Below are positions 1 to 11,627 of a stretch of 64,000 nt of DNA, piece after piece. Within the stretch, counting starts at the first letter, position 1; every line of letters starts with the position of its first letter. The stretch is from the NCBI GenBank assembly GCA_029747015.1, contig JAKOGI010000359.1:258001-322000 (forward strand), written 5' to 3'. The DNA is from Carnegiea gigantea. Its lineage: Eukaryota > Streptophyta > Magnoliopsida > Caryophyllales > Cactaceae. Below the pieces are notes generated by a model. It ran no database searches. It was not told the DNA's origin and saw nothing but the letters and a program-made list of their open reading frames with translations. Position numbers and translations under genes: made by a program.

Positions 1-2400
1 CCTTGGCCTTTTGGTAAATTAGACCTTTATCCTTATATTCTACAATTTCTCTTCTTATATTGTTTCACAAAAATATTGCCTCAGATCTGTTTACATATTG
101 GTGCCCCCTCGGATGCACCGAATAGCGAGTGTTATGAGCCTCATCTAAGATTTGCTTTCTTATGATTTTGCTTTATTCTTTGGAGCGCAGGATCACTATC
201 CTGATTCACTCTAGGTTCCTCCATTAGGGAGGGCTATAAGGTAAGTGCCAGCAGTTGCACATTTACCTTCCAGTGTGACACTAATTGAATGTGCAAGTCT
301 TCCAGCTCTCTCAAGAAATTCAGTTGAGTAATCACTACAGTGTTCACAGTATATTGTGGCTTCCTATTCAGGGCATCTGTCATAATATTTCCAGTTCTTG
401 GTTTACAGTGGATTTGCCACAACTGATGTTTCATGTAGACTGAGCTTCTTATGAGAGAAGATATACTTCAGACTCTGATGGCCAGTATAGATTGCACAAG
501 GTACACCTTACAAGTAATGTTTTCAAATTCTCAGTGCACCTAGATTATGGGTAAGGTACCACCCATAAGACTTGAACTGTTGGGAGGGATAAGGTACTAC
601 TGCATGATAATTCCTTTCTGAACTCGATAATTCCCTACTAAACTCAAACGGTTTCTAATCTCAATGCATTGGTGGGTCTTGAGCACTTTGTAACTGCTTT
701 GACCTTTTTGCAATTCAATCTTAATCTCTTCCTTTGTAACCATTTATTCTAAAAATACCATTGCTTACAATAATACTCATGCTTCTTGTATTTGCTATGT
801 AATTGATGTTCCTTCAAGGTTTATAACACTGTCTCAAATGAACAGTATGCTTATCTATATCCTTAGAGTATTTTAAGATATCTTTTATGAATACCACCAT
901 AAACTTGTCTAAATAGGGTATGAAACTCTATTCCTAAGATCCATGAAGGCCGCAGGGCCATTGATTAGGCCGAAAGGCATCACAATGAATTCATAGTAAC
1001 CCAAACATGGTCCTTAGTGTGGTTTTGGGAATGTCTTCAGATATAATCCAAAGTTAATGGTACCCTGACCTCAAATTAATCTTAGATAAGACTCATGTTC
1101 TTTACAGTTGCTTAAACAAATCACCTACTTGGGGTGATGGGTATGTGTTTTTGATGGTGATCTTGTTCCATTCTTTGAAATCAATACATAACTTCAAGGT
1201 TCCATTCTTTTTCTGTACAATTAGAACTGGGCATCCCATGGAGGAACATTTGGATGGTCTAATAAATCCCTTCTGTAATAGCGCATCTAACTAAGACTTC
1301 AGTTCTTTAAGCTCAATTGGGGCCGTAAGATATGAGGTTTTTGAGATAGGTTAGGCACCAGGGATTAATTCAATCTTAAAATCACTTTCTCGTTGCAGAG
1401 CACTCCTGGTAATTCTTCAGGAAACATCTCTGAATCCACTAACTATAGGAATATCTTTTGCTTTTTCTTCCTTTGGTTGAATGTTAATAGCATAACACTA
1501 ATACACAATATATCCTTGACATAAGAGCTCACTTGTTTTCATAACAGAATTTAAAGGATAAGTTTTTCCCCCCTCTCTTTGCCCATAAAACATATTTCTC
1601 TCCCTTGTTCATCTCTTGAAATAACCTTAGGGTCATCACAATCCATCTTGACCCCATAAGTACACAACCAGCTCATTTCCAAAATGATATTAAAGTCTGA
1701 CCAGTTAAATTGAATCAGAACTCTCGGGGAAACTATCTCACCAACAGTAATTGAAACAAATTTATGAGACGTAGGACACTCAACTCTAGAGTTGTTGGAT
1801 AACTTGATTCCCTAATTGGTTTCTGCCTTCTTATTCTCAAGGTTCACTTACATGGTAGATCGTGTGAATATAAATGAATGAGTGGCAACTGAAGCAAGTA
1901 ATACATAAAATGGCTTCAAAATTAAAAGAGAGCTTTAGTGCTACACCAGAGGTGGTAGCTTCCTTCTTGCTCAACACATAAGCCCTTCCTACAGCTCCGG
2001 GCCTTGAAAGTGAGAGCCCTTATCTACAACCTTTAGTTTTTGGAAGTAGGCAGTGATGAGGTGCTCTGGGCTACTGCACCACATACACTTATTAGTTCTC
2101 ACTCGGTACTTAGGGGTGCTGTGTTTAATTCTTCTACAAATCTACTCGAAGTGAAATTAGGCCCTAAGAGCCTATTCTTAACAATGTTCCATGAAATATC
2201 GATTTCACCAGTTAGATGAAATGTTCCAATGTTCACCCTTTTATCAACTGGAATTTCTATTACAGTGAAAACTTTCTCCACTCCTCAAATCCATTCTTAA
2301 GGTTCCACTGGGTCATACTTTCACTCTAGAGTCCTTGAGTATGAATCAACTGAAGACATTTTTCCGTGGGGCAGTAACCCATCAAAATTTCTCACCGACG
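1..2400 (-). pseudogene. Decayed gag-pol of Tekay/Del-like element (minus strand)
   Basis: Fragments follow gag-pol order on the minus strand. Gag residues like VNIGTFHLTGE lie near 2240, preceded by a KYDPVEP-like gag motif near 2330. The protease site near 1870-1900 reads LASVATHSF where the plus copy has FDSGATHSF, so the catalytic Asp is gone. RT reads [12 protein letters not shown] near 990, and the YxDD-type motif near 870-900 reads FIKDIL instead of FIDDIL, so one catalytic Asp is lost. RNase H C-terminal sequence lies at 234-434, and the integrase zinc-binding region (QILDEAHNTRYSVHP) at about 90-150. Stops and frameshifts are scattered throughout. It cannot encode an active polyprotein. 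Domain borders are approximate. Confidence 0.8.
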
Positions 2401-4233
2401 CAGTCCAAATGTATGAAAAGATTTTGGTTTCCAACTTAACTTTATGAAAGTGATCTTCAACAGAAAACTGAAGTTGAATCAGTCAAAAAGGGTAGACACA
2501 TCGCGTTTCCCTTAGTAATAGATTCCACAAGTTAGATAACAATCTACCCCTATACAAAGTGTAGTTAAGATCTACCTTCTGTTCAGGCGTGCTACAAAAT
2601 TATAATCTATTGACATTGGTGCATCCCAATCATAAACCAGCTACTAGCAGCAATTGGGCTCTTAAAATAGGAAAAGGTGACCAAAACTGATAATACAACT
2701 TGATGGGGAGATGCCATGAAGACAAAAAGATGAAGCCCTGGTCAAGTGAGGAGTATACAACAGTTGATAATCCAACAAGGACAATGGTAGATGGTATGTT
2801 ACCAGAAGGTGCCGTGAAATATTTTCTAGAGTAATGTCTACTTCACAAATGGAGGTAGAGTCAAGGGACTGCTTGCAAGAGTCTGGGCAATTTAAGCAAG
2901 TTTTAAATTGTAATGGATTGGAACAAAATGTATCTCTAATGTGTCATTGGTGTCTCTTATATGAAATAGTCTGTAGTCAATGGTTTCAAATTTATGTACC
3001 ATAGAACAAGCCTCTCTAAAATCCTACAATTCAGGGGATACTACATCAAGAAGGCCCATATAGCTCACTTAGATGAAATTCTTGGGTTATAAAGGAATAT
3101 CTGCAATCAATGAGGCATATTGAAGTAATTGCCACTTGGATTCGGAAAGCGCACAAAATGGCACCCATATGATGAGGAAATATAAGCTCAAAATTGTATG
3201 CATCCACTGACTTGAACAATCTGTACCATCAGACTTCTAGGCTAAATTTCATTAACCACTAGTCTCCAAATGTGCTGCAATATAAGTCCTTGAAAAGCTT
3301 ACTTTTTGTACTTTGACATAAATTAACTAAAACATCTCTATCTGATGGAATGCATAGGCTACAAGTGGACTAAACTCAGACCTTGTGCATTAGGATTCTA
3401 CTCAATTTGCAGACTTTGACTTGTCTAATGGTTTTGAATAACCAAATGACCTCTAATCCACTTGAATCTTGTTTCATATGAAAGACATCTCCTCAAACTT
3501 AAAGTCAGGATAGAAAACGCTTACGTAAATCATGGTGATCTTAGACAAAAGTTACTTCATGGTCGGTCCTTGTGCACTGATCAAAACTGTTAAGTCGATT
3601 GAACTTGTTTAATCTGCCCATACTTAGTTTTCCCTATGCTATTAACCTCAAAATGAGTCAAGGGCCTTTCATAGGACACATTGGTAACAACCCCCAACCG
3701 TAGGGCTATGAGTGTTAATGATTCTGAAATTTCTGCGGTGAAACAGACAGAGTTTCGTCTGCAAACTGGCCAATTCCCAGGCTTAAAGCCTTATATCATA
3801 TCATCTGCATTGAATAGAAGTATAAAAGGATACTAGATCAAGCTCAACGGCTACACGCCAGAGACCACAACTCTATGGGCTATACGCCCGGAGTACAAGA
3901 GTTTACATCCCAAAAATAAACAATCCAAGCTAAAAGAATGGCATACCAATTAGATGGGTGGCTCATATAACCATACATATCTAAATGCATTGGAACATCT
4001 TTAACTTGTTGTTAGAAATCACCCTCGAGTCTGATGCTTGAGATCGAACTATATATACATCGTATGGATCCATCTCACAAAGAAGAATATATGAGTACAA
4101 TATGTGAGAGATAAGCAGACATTACTATTATCACAAATCTCCAATGATATCATAATAATCTTCATTCCGCACTAACCAATTTCTTAGTACCTTAACTCCA
4201 CACTCTATATCCCATAAATAAAATTTCAACCTG
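2401..4233. other. Unassigned sequence between gag remnant and PBS
   Basis: By position this should be the 5' leader and start of gag of the minus-strand element, but about 1.8 kb is long for that and I recognise no protein motif in it. At about 3685 a string reading TAACAACCCCCAACC resembles the start of a Gypsy LTR of the TGTAA..CCC type, so 3685-4233 may contain a truncated solo LTR of another family. This is inference. No other structure was seen. Confidence 0.35.
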
Positions 4234-4245
4234 GCTCTGATACCA
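4234..4245 (-). other. Primer-binding site, initiator Met-tRNA type
   Basis: On the minus strand this reads TGGTATCAGAGC, the standard plant initiator-methionine PBS. It lies four bases inside the LTR end at 4250. It fixes both the orientation of the element and the inner border of its 5' LTR. Confidence 0.95.
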
Positions 4246-4249
4246 AATC

Positions 4250-7245
4250 TGTAATGCCCCCAATTAAACATGTTTCACTGTTTGTATTTTCCTTAATAAA
4301 TCCCTTAATTATAATCTAGACAACCCAATGATAGGGGCATTACCGCCGTCCAAAAGGACAAGGCTTGAAACATGAGTGCTATAAATAATATAGCTAAGCA
4401 TAACCTCAAACATATACACTCACATCAAGTGTTAACCAATAAAGGGTTTATAAACTATAGTAAAATAAATCACTATATAGTCTACATCTTCATCCACAGA
4501 AGAATTCAATATACAGCTTTAAGGTATGCATATACTGCATTTCTTCTGATCCATCTTCACTTATTCTCTTCAGCTGACTTGTTAGCCTGAGGTTAATTCC
4601 CTAAACATTTGCCTAAAATAAAACATGAAAACATTTTGAACTGTGAGCTGAAACTCAGTACATGTATTCCTGAATTGTTAAATGATCATTGAAACACTGG
4701 TTAGGCCCAATTTGTAATTCATTTTAAGTTAAAATAGTGAATGAGGTGATGTAAAGGTGCATTGCTAGTTATTATCTGATAGTGAACCCCTTGATACTGA
4801 TACGATCTATGGATAGGTGTACACCTGCCAAGCCGATCAGGGACCTGGCCTGCGGTCGTGCGGGTAACTGAAGGGCGAATGCCTTATAGATGATAACGGA
4901 TGGGGTCACTAATTAACTAATAAATCACTGTGTAAATTGATTCATTGATGTACTTACCAAAACATGATAACGTTGATAAATACACTCTGATTTCTAAAGA
5001 TACAGGCAATGGGTGTACCTGAAGTCTTTAAAATGATGTTTCACTTGATAATACTTATGCACATTGGAAACGATATACTAGGCCTCGATTCTGCTAAAGA
5101 AATGTAATTATAGGTAAATGTTGTTAGTAAACCACATTCACTGACATAATTTGTAACTTTAATGGAAATTGATTTATTTAAAAAGACTTCTACAATTCCA
5201 ATAATTCAATATAAGACAAGTTAAACCAAAATGAACTGAATAATAAATCAGTTAGGGCTATTGAAGTTGAAATATAACAAATTGAAGCAAAATAGACCAA
5301 ATGAAAATGATTGAGGTAATAAGGAAAAGATTTGAATTGATATAAATGAAATATGGGTTTCTGATATTTCTGAAATAGATAATGGAGAGTGTAATGCATT
5401 TGAAATGGATAATAGAAGGTTTAATACTTTGAAAATGTGTGACAAATGGTTTAATGCTATAAGGGGTGCTGTGAGGTTCATAAAAGCTCATATAACACCC
5501 TAACTTGGTCCAAAGGGCACTGATTCTTAGTTATTACTATGCTCACTTCCCAAATTTCATTTTCATGCTCACTTAACTCAGTTTTCAAACCTCAGTAAGC
5601 TTCTATACATAACCAATCTTGTTGAACTCACTACAATTTGTAATTTCCTTGTAGTACCCATAATTATATGGAAACTTCTGAAAATAATTTTTGTATTGAC
5701 TCATGTTACTGTTTGATAGTCTGCATTAGAAAATCCATATCTTTCACTCCCAACCTCAAAATAAGATGTAAAACCTCAATATGAAAATATCATAATGTCC
5801 ACTAAAACTTTTATGCAGGACACAAAGCATGATTCATATAGTAAAGTCCCTAAAATTAGGGTAGAACACAGACGTGCATAATTTCAGTTCAATCTGCACA
5901 GTCATAGCAAAATGGCCATAACTTTGTCCACAGAACTCGGATTAAGGTGATTAAAAAGGCATGTGAAATCTAATTCATTGATCTATCCATACACTAAAAA
6001 TCACAAATTTTCAATGAGCCAATCAATACCAGTTTTTTCATAAATTCCACTGTTTAAAACTGTTCCCAGTTTCAATGTATTCTGCATAGTCCTTAGTAAA
6101 TTGGTCATAACTTTGTCCACACAACTCAAACTACGTAATTCCAAAGCCTATTGAAAGATAACTCTTCCAGATATCACTACACCAAAAATCATGAATTTTG
6201 GATGTGCCAATCAATACCAGTTTTCTCCCGAAGTGACCCCTATTTTAGGTCTATTGACAGCTCAATAACCACATATTTGCAATCTTTTCTTCACATAACC
6301 ACCCACTAAAATCACTCTTTAACTTATATAAATTAGCATAAACATCTTGATATTCATTATCAATGCCAAAGATCATAAAATCGTATTTAAAACAATCAAA
6401 ATCTAACACTTGAACATAAAGCTTGCATGATTAAAATAAAAACCTAACCCTAACTTCAACTCCTCCATAATCCATCGCCAAGATGATTCTTAATTCAATA
6501 AAAACAACATAATTCACCATTAAAACAACCAAAACAACAAGCAAAAACCATAAATCCAAAGAACAAGATTCAAGTCACTTACTTTGAGCTTGAAACAAGT
6601 GGAGATGGAGATGATATTTGGTGATTTTGAGGGTGGAAGATGATAGCCAGCGGAGGGAGGTGGTTGGAGGTTGCAATTCCTTGTCGGAGGCTAGCCAGAA
6701 AGTGGCTGGAAAATACCACAATAGAGGCTGGGGGTCTGCTGGCCATGGGATAGAGTGAAGGAGGAGAAAAGAGGAGAGAGAAAGTGTCTTGAGTAATTAC
6801 TTGGTGCAAAATGAAATTAAGCAAAAATACTTGGCTGAAAATTAAGCACAAAAATCAGCTTTTGCTAATGATAATTAAGGCTTAATGATGGTAATTACAT
6901 AAATAAATAGGGTCAAGGTCTTGGTGGGCCAAAATTGGCCTTAAACGGGCTCGGGTTCGAAAACTAGCTCAAACCGAGTGCGCTTGAATTTTTTTTTAAT
7001 TTTTTTTGGTAGCTTAAAATTAATTGTGATATCATGAAAAATAATTTAATTTTTTATATCATAATCATCGAGGCCTAATATCAATTTCTCCGAAAAATTG
7101 TTTTCGGTAAATGAAACTCTAATTGCAAAGTAGGGCCCAAAATGAATTCTCCCAACCGGAATCATTAAATGAGATACATAAATGCGAAAAAAAATAACAT
7201 GGCTTAATTAAATAAATAAAAATAATTTACGGTCGGGCTATTACA
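4250..7245 (-). repeat. 5' LTR of minus-strand Tekay-like element (LTR A)
   Basis: About 3.0 kb, running from TGTAATGCCCC at 4250 to GGGCTATTACA at 7245. In element orientation it starts TGTAATAGCCC and ends GGGGCATTACA. LTR B (11628-14153) has the same two ends in the opposite orientation. It also shares interior blocks, for example the GGCAGGTGTACA-like stretch near 4820 here and near 13520 in LTR B, and the block near 6440-6470 here and 12400 there. The extra 470 bp relative to LTR B reflects indels. Three short minus-strand reading frames at 5190-5491 are accidental AT-rich openings. Confidence 0.9.
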
Positions 7246-8130
7246 GCGTTAGTAGCTGAACTAATGACGCGGATTTCCCAAGTACCCACCGAAAACCCTT
7301 CTGAAGAGGATAAATTAACAAGTAGGGTAGCACGATGCAACCCTAAACTGTATGATGGAACTTATGATTTAGTAGTATTGGAGGAATAGGTACAGTGATA
7401 GAAGTGCTAGAAGAAAATAAAGTAAACATTGGGACGTATTATTTGAATGGTGAAGCTAATATTTGATGGAATACTATGAAGGACAAGCTCGTAGGGCCTA
7501 AATTCATCTGGAGTGAATTCCTGAGCGAGTTGAGGGTAAAATTTTACCCAATTGTAGTCCAAAGGCAAAAGAAGAAAGAGTTTATGGAGCTGAAGATGAG
7601 TGGTACAATGACCGTGATGTAGTATGCCAGTAAGTTTACAGAATTATCCAGGTTTGTTCCTGAGTTTGTATCATCTAAAAGGTTGAAGATGAGAAGGTTT
7701 GAAGAGGGTTTGGCCTTCTATATTCGCAATCAGTGTGATGGGCAATCAATTTTAACTGACCAAGAACTATATGAGCGAATAGCTAAAGTGGAGCGAGTAA
7801 AGATAGAGTGGAGAGTCCTAAACCCAATCAACCAAAAGAGAAAGGGGTTTAAGTGAGGAACTCCTAGTGAGAGTGTGAACCAAAAAAAACCTTCTCCCGC
7901 TCCTCCAAAGAGCCATCCGACAAGCTCGATAGAGCCCTGTGCGAAATATGGAAGAACAAATCATACCACCCCTGAATGCCGAGTAAGAACTAATAAGTGC
8001 ATGTGGTGTGGAAGCCCTGAACACCTTATTGCTGCATGCCCCAGAAGGATGAAGGCTGTAGACAAAGGTGCAGCAAAACCTTGGGCCCCACCTCGCCAAG
8101 GGGCCCCACCGCCGAGGCCTGCAGTAGTAG
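7246..8130 (+). pseudogene. Gag of Tekay-like element (truncated, frameshifted)
   Basis: Gag is the nucleocapsid-like structural protein. Fragments include RVARCNPKLYDGTYD near 7330, GPKFIWSEFLSEL near 7500, FYPIVVQRQ near 7550 and RFEEGLAFYIRNQ near 7700. The zinc region follows at 7941-8034. The second knuckle, CMWCGSPEHLIAAC, is an intact CX2CX4HX4C. The first (CAKYGRTNHTTPEC) has Tyr in place of the second Cys. There is a stop at about 7390 with frameshifts after it. The N-terminus is cut off by the nested LTR at 7245. Confidence 0.85.
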
Positions 8131-8566
8131 GATGGGAATATGTAATGAGTAAGAAAGAAGCTGCCACCTTTGGTACGGTAGTCATTGGAACTCTCTTTTT
8201 AAATTCAAAGCCATTTTGTGTATTATTTGATTCGGGTGCTACTCATTCATTTATATCCACCCGATCTGCCATGCAATTGAACCTAGAGGATAGGAGGACG
8301 GAAATTAATTATAGGATCAACCTACCCAATGAATCTATGATTGAATGCCCTATCTCCTATAAACCTGTTCCTATTACCATTGGTGGAGCCACCTTCCCTG
8401 TGGATTTGATTCAATTTGATTTGTCTGATTTTGAGATCATTCTAGGAATGAATTGATTACACATCTATAAAGGTAAGATTGACTGTGAGGATCTTAAGGT
8501 TATTTTATAAGATGAAAAAGGGAGGAAAGTGCGTTTCTATAGGCAAAGAGAGAAAGATCTTGTTCC
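8131..8566 (+). pseudogene. Retropepsin-like aspartic protease domain
   Basis: The protease cleaves the Gag-Pol polyprotein. The active-site motif FDSGATHSFIS is intact, with Asp at 8229-8231. It is followed by the expected hydrophobic beta-strand pattern and the flap-side motif FEIILGMN. In relatives this last motif continues GMDWL, but here a TGA stop (8455-8457) replaces the Trp codon position. The domain shares its reading frame with the upstream zinc knuckle (open from 7875 to 8456). Confidence 0.85.
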
Positions 8567-10160
8567 TTGATTTCTGCTATGGAAGCAAGTAAGCTATTAT
8601 TATGTCAAGGGTATATTGGATATTGGTGTTATGCTATTAACACCCAATTAAAGGAAGAGAAAGCTGGAAGTATTCCTGTAGTCTATGAATTTGAGGATGT
8701 TTTCCCTGAAGAGTTACCAGGGCTACCCCTGCTGAGGGAAATTGATTTTGGAATTGAATTATTCCCTGATGCCCAACCGATTTCCAAAGCCCCATATCGT
8801 CTAGTCCCAACTGAGCTTAAGGAACTGAAGCTTCAATTAGATGAGCTATTACAGAAGGGCTTTATTAGGATAAGTGTGTCCCCGTGGGGTGCCCCAGTGT
8901 TGTTCGTGAAGAAAAAAGGATGGAACATTAAGGCTATGTATTGACTAAGGGGAGTTGAATAAGATCACCATCAAAAATAAATATCCTTTGCCACAAATAG
9001 ATGACTTGTTTGATCAATTGCAAGGAGCAGGAGTCTTCTCTAAGATTGATTTGAGGTCAGGGTACCACCAACTCAGGATTAAACCTGAAGACATCCCCAA
9101 GACTGCGTTTAGGACTAGGTATAGTCACTATGAGTTTACCGTGATGTCATTTGGCCCTACTAATGCTCCTACAGCCTTCATGACTCTTATGAACAGACTC
9201 TTCAGACCCTACTTAGACAAGTTTATAGTGGTGTTCATAGATGACACTCTTATCTATTCTAAGGACAGAGATGAACATGCTGATCATTTAAGGATGGTAT
9301 TACAAACCCTAAGGGAGCATCAACTTATGGCAAATTAAAGAAGTGTGAGCTTTGGTTGGAAGAAGTGATGTTTCGGGTCACATGGTTACAAAAGAAGGAA
9401 TCAAAGTTGACCCCTAGAAGGTGAAGGCAATTACGGAATGGTTAAGGCCTACTAACATCATTGAGATTAGAAGCTTTCTAGGTTTAGCAGGTTAGTATCG
9501 AAGGTTCATTAAGGTCTTTTCGAAAATAGCTTCACCCCTGACAAATCTGCTGAAGAAAGCGAATAAATTTGAGTCGACAGAGAAGTGTGAAAGAGCCTTT
9601 CAGGAGTTAAGGCAGCGATTATCTATCGCCCCAATCCTAACGCTACCAATGGAAGGTAAGGAGTATACCAGCTATAGTGATGCTTCAAAGAATGGTTTGG
9701 GGTGTGTTCTGATGCAGGAAGATAAGGTAGTAGCTTATGCCTCTCGATAGCTCAAGCCTTATGAGAAAAACTATCCTACCTATGACTTGGAGTTAGCAGC
9801 CGTGGTCTTTGCACTGAAAATTTGAAGACATTACTTATATGGAGTACCATGCAAGATTTATACTGACCATCAAACTTTGAAGTATATCTTCACTCAGAAG
9901 GAGTTCAACTTGAGGCAACAGCATTGGCTTCAGCTGGTTAAGGATTATGATTTGCACATTCAATATCATCCAGGAAAAGCAAATGTTGTAGTAGATGCCT
10001 TGAGTAGGAAAGCGCAACATAGCTTAAATACTGTGGTGACTACTCAATTGAGTCTCTTAAGAGAGCTTAAGGATTTGGGAATACAACTACTGTCCCATGG
10101 ACAAGCACATGTTCAATTATTAACACTAACCTTATGGCCTTCCATAGTGGAGGAAATTTG
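8567..10160 (+). pseudogene. Reverse transcriptase and RNase H
   Basis: The RT starts around FEDVFPEELPGLP (8690) and runs through [62 protein letters not shown] and the catalytic FIDDTLIYS (9234-9260, both Asp present). A two-base loss near 8938 shifts the frame just before the CIDYRELNK motif, whose Tyr codon is also a stop. A further frameshift lies near 9330. The RNase H region has SDASKNGLG (Asp near 9679), [18 protein letters not shown] and [15 protein letters not shown]. So RT and RH are complete in content but broken by at least two frameshifts and several stops. Confidence 0.9.
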
Positions 10161-10296
10161 AGTGAACTAGGAAAGTGATCCTGAACTCCAAAGAATAAAG
10201 CAAAATTTAGAGAAAGGAAAGTCTCTTAGGTTTTTAGTACATGAGGATGGGACCCTGTGATTCCAAAATTGCCTATGTGTACCTAGAAATGAGGAA

Positions 10297-11627
10297 TTGA
10301 GGAAGCAAATCCTAGAGGAGGCTCACAATACTCACTACTCGTTGCATCCAGGAGGCACCAAGATGTGCAGAGACTTAAGGCAATACCTCTGGTGGAATAA
10401 TATGAAGAAGGAGCTTGCAGAATATGTAGACAAGTGTCTAACTTATCAAAAAGTTAAAGCAGAGCATCAATGTCCTATAGGTGAACTGCAACCCCTCGAA
10501 ATTCCCACTTGGAAGTGGGATTCGATCTCAATGGACTTTGTTATGGGTTTACCCCTTTCTACCTCGAAGAAGAATGCTATCTGGGTTATAGTCGATCGAC
10601 TTACCAAGTTGGCCCATTTTTTGCCAATCAAAGATACATAGGGAGTTGAAAAACTAGCCTAATTGTATGTTAATGAGATAGTCCGACTACACGGAATGCC
10701 CTTACATGTAGTATCAGATAGGGATTAAAGATTCCAAACCTGTTTTTGGCAAGAACTCCAAAAGGCCTTTAGGACCAAATTGAACCTTAGCAGCCCTTAT
10801 CACCCTGAGACAAATGGGCAAATTGAAAGAGTGAATCAAATTCTAGAGGACATATTAAGAGCTTGTGTATTGGAGTTCTAAGGAAAGTGGGAAGATGATT
10901 TACCTTTGATGGAGTTTTTTTATAACAATAGCTACCAGTCCACCATCAGAATAGCCCCGTTTCTTTATATGGAAGAAAGTGTGGAAGCCCACTGTGTTGG
11001 AGTGACGTAGATGAGGCATTGATTATAGGCCCTGAAATGATCCAAGAAACCCTGGAAACAATAAGAAGGATTCGGGAGCACATTAGGGTTGCCTAGAATC
11101 ACCAAGAGAGTTATGCGGACAAGAGAAGGAAACATTTGGAGTTTCAAGTAGGCGATAAAGTTTTTCTGAAAGTTTCACCAACTAAGGGTATCAAGAGGTT
11201 CGGGGTACGAGGTAAATTGAATCCAAGATATATTAGACCTTATGAAATCATTGAAAAGTTAAATCCCATAGCATATCATCTGGATCTGCCGGTAGAACTA
11301 GAACACGTGCATAACGTGTTTCACATCTCTCAACTTAGAAAGTATATCCCAGATTCAAATCACACCATTGCATCTGAACCTATTAAAATCACTGCATATT
11401 TAGTATATGACGAGCAACCAATCCAAATACTAGATCGTAGGATTAAGCAGTTGTACAATAAGGAGATACCTCTAGTCAAAGTGCTATGGTCAAATCATAC
11501 CTCCCAAGAAGCTACTTGGGAGACTAAAGAGGAAATGAAAGCCAAATACCCACAATTATTTGAGGTAATCTTGCATGACATGGTAAAGTTCATAAGTTTC
11601 AAAGGCGAAACTCTTTGGGGAGAAGGC
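10297..11627 (+). pseudogene. Integrase with C-terminal chromodomain
   Basis: The integrase starts with an HHCC zinc domain. HNTHYSLHPGG gives the His residues, and CLTYQ shows the last Cys changed to Tyr. The DDE core has Asp in SISMDFVMGLP (near 10530), Asp in VVSDRD (near 10720) and Glu in GQIERVNQ (near 10820). Stops follow at 10639, 10726 and 10880. A GPY/F-like block (PRYIRPYEIIEKL) lies at 11220-11260. The chromodomain, roughly 11412-11564, includes QILDRRIKQL, VLWSNH and EATWETKEEM. Such domains tether integration to modified histones in chromoviruses. The last open frame runs past the PPT into the LTR (to 11786), so the natural stop appears lost. Confidence 0.88.
11613..11627 (+). 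other. Polypurine tract
   Basis: The purine-rich run TTTGGGGAGAAGGC sits directly before the TG that opens LTR B at 11628. This is the expected priming site for plus-strand DNA synthesis. Confidence 0.8.

Larger units (their letters stand above)
1..7245 (-). mobile_element. Partial minus-strand Ty3/Gypsy (Tekay/Del-like) retrotransposon
   Basis: This is the 5' part of a minus-strand LTR retrotransposon. Read right to left it has a 5' LTR (4250-7245), a Met-tRNA primer-binding site (4234-4245), an unassigned stretch, then decayed gag, protease, RT, RNase H and the start of integrase, which runs off the window at position 1. Its protein remnants match the plus-strand copy at 7246-11627 closely, so both belong to one family. 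The outer LTR edge at 7245 abuts gag sequence of that plus copy, so this element was inserted into its relative in the opposite direction. The other LTR and the second copy of the expected target duplication (gcgtt, 7246-7250) lie left of the window. Confidence 0.8.

Noticed and set aside
6579..6851. 90-codon minus-strand frame in LTR A as a small gene
   Set aside because: It lies wholly inside an LTR. LTR B, the same family, is not open over the equivalent stretch as far as I can follow.
7818..8185. Two minus-strand frames (93 and 74 codons) over gag
   Set aside because: Shadows of the plus-strand zinc-knuckle region.
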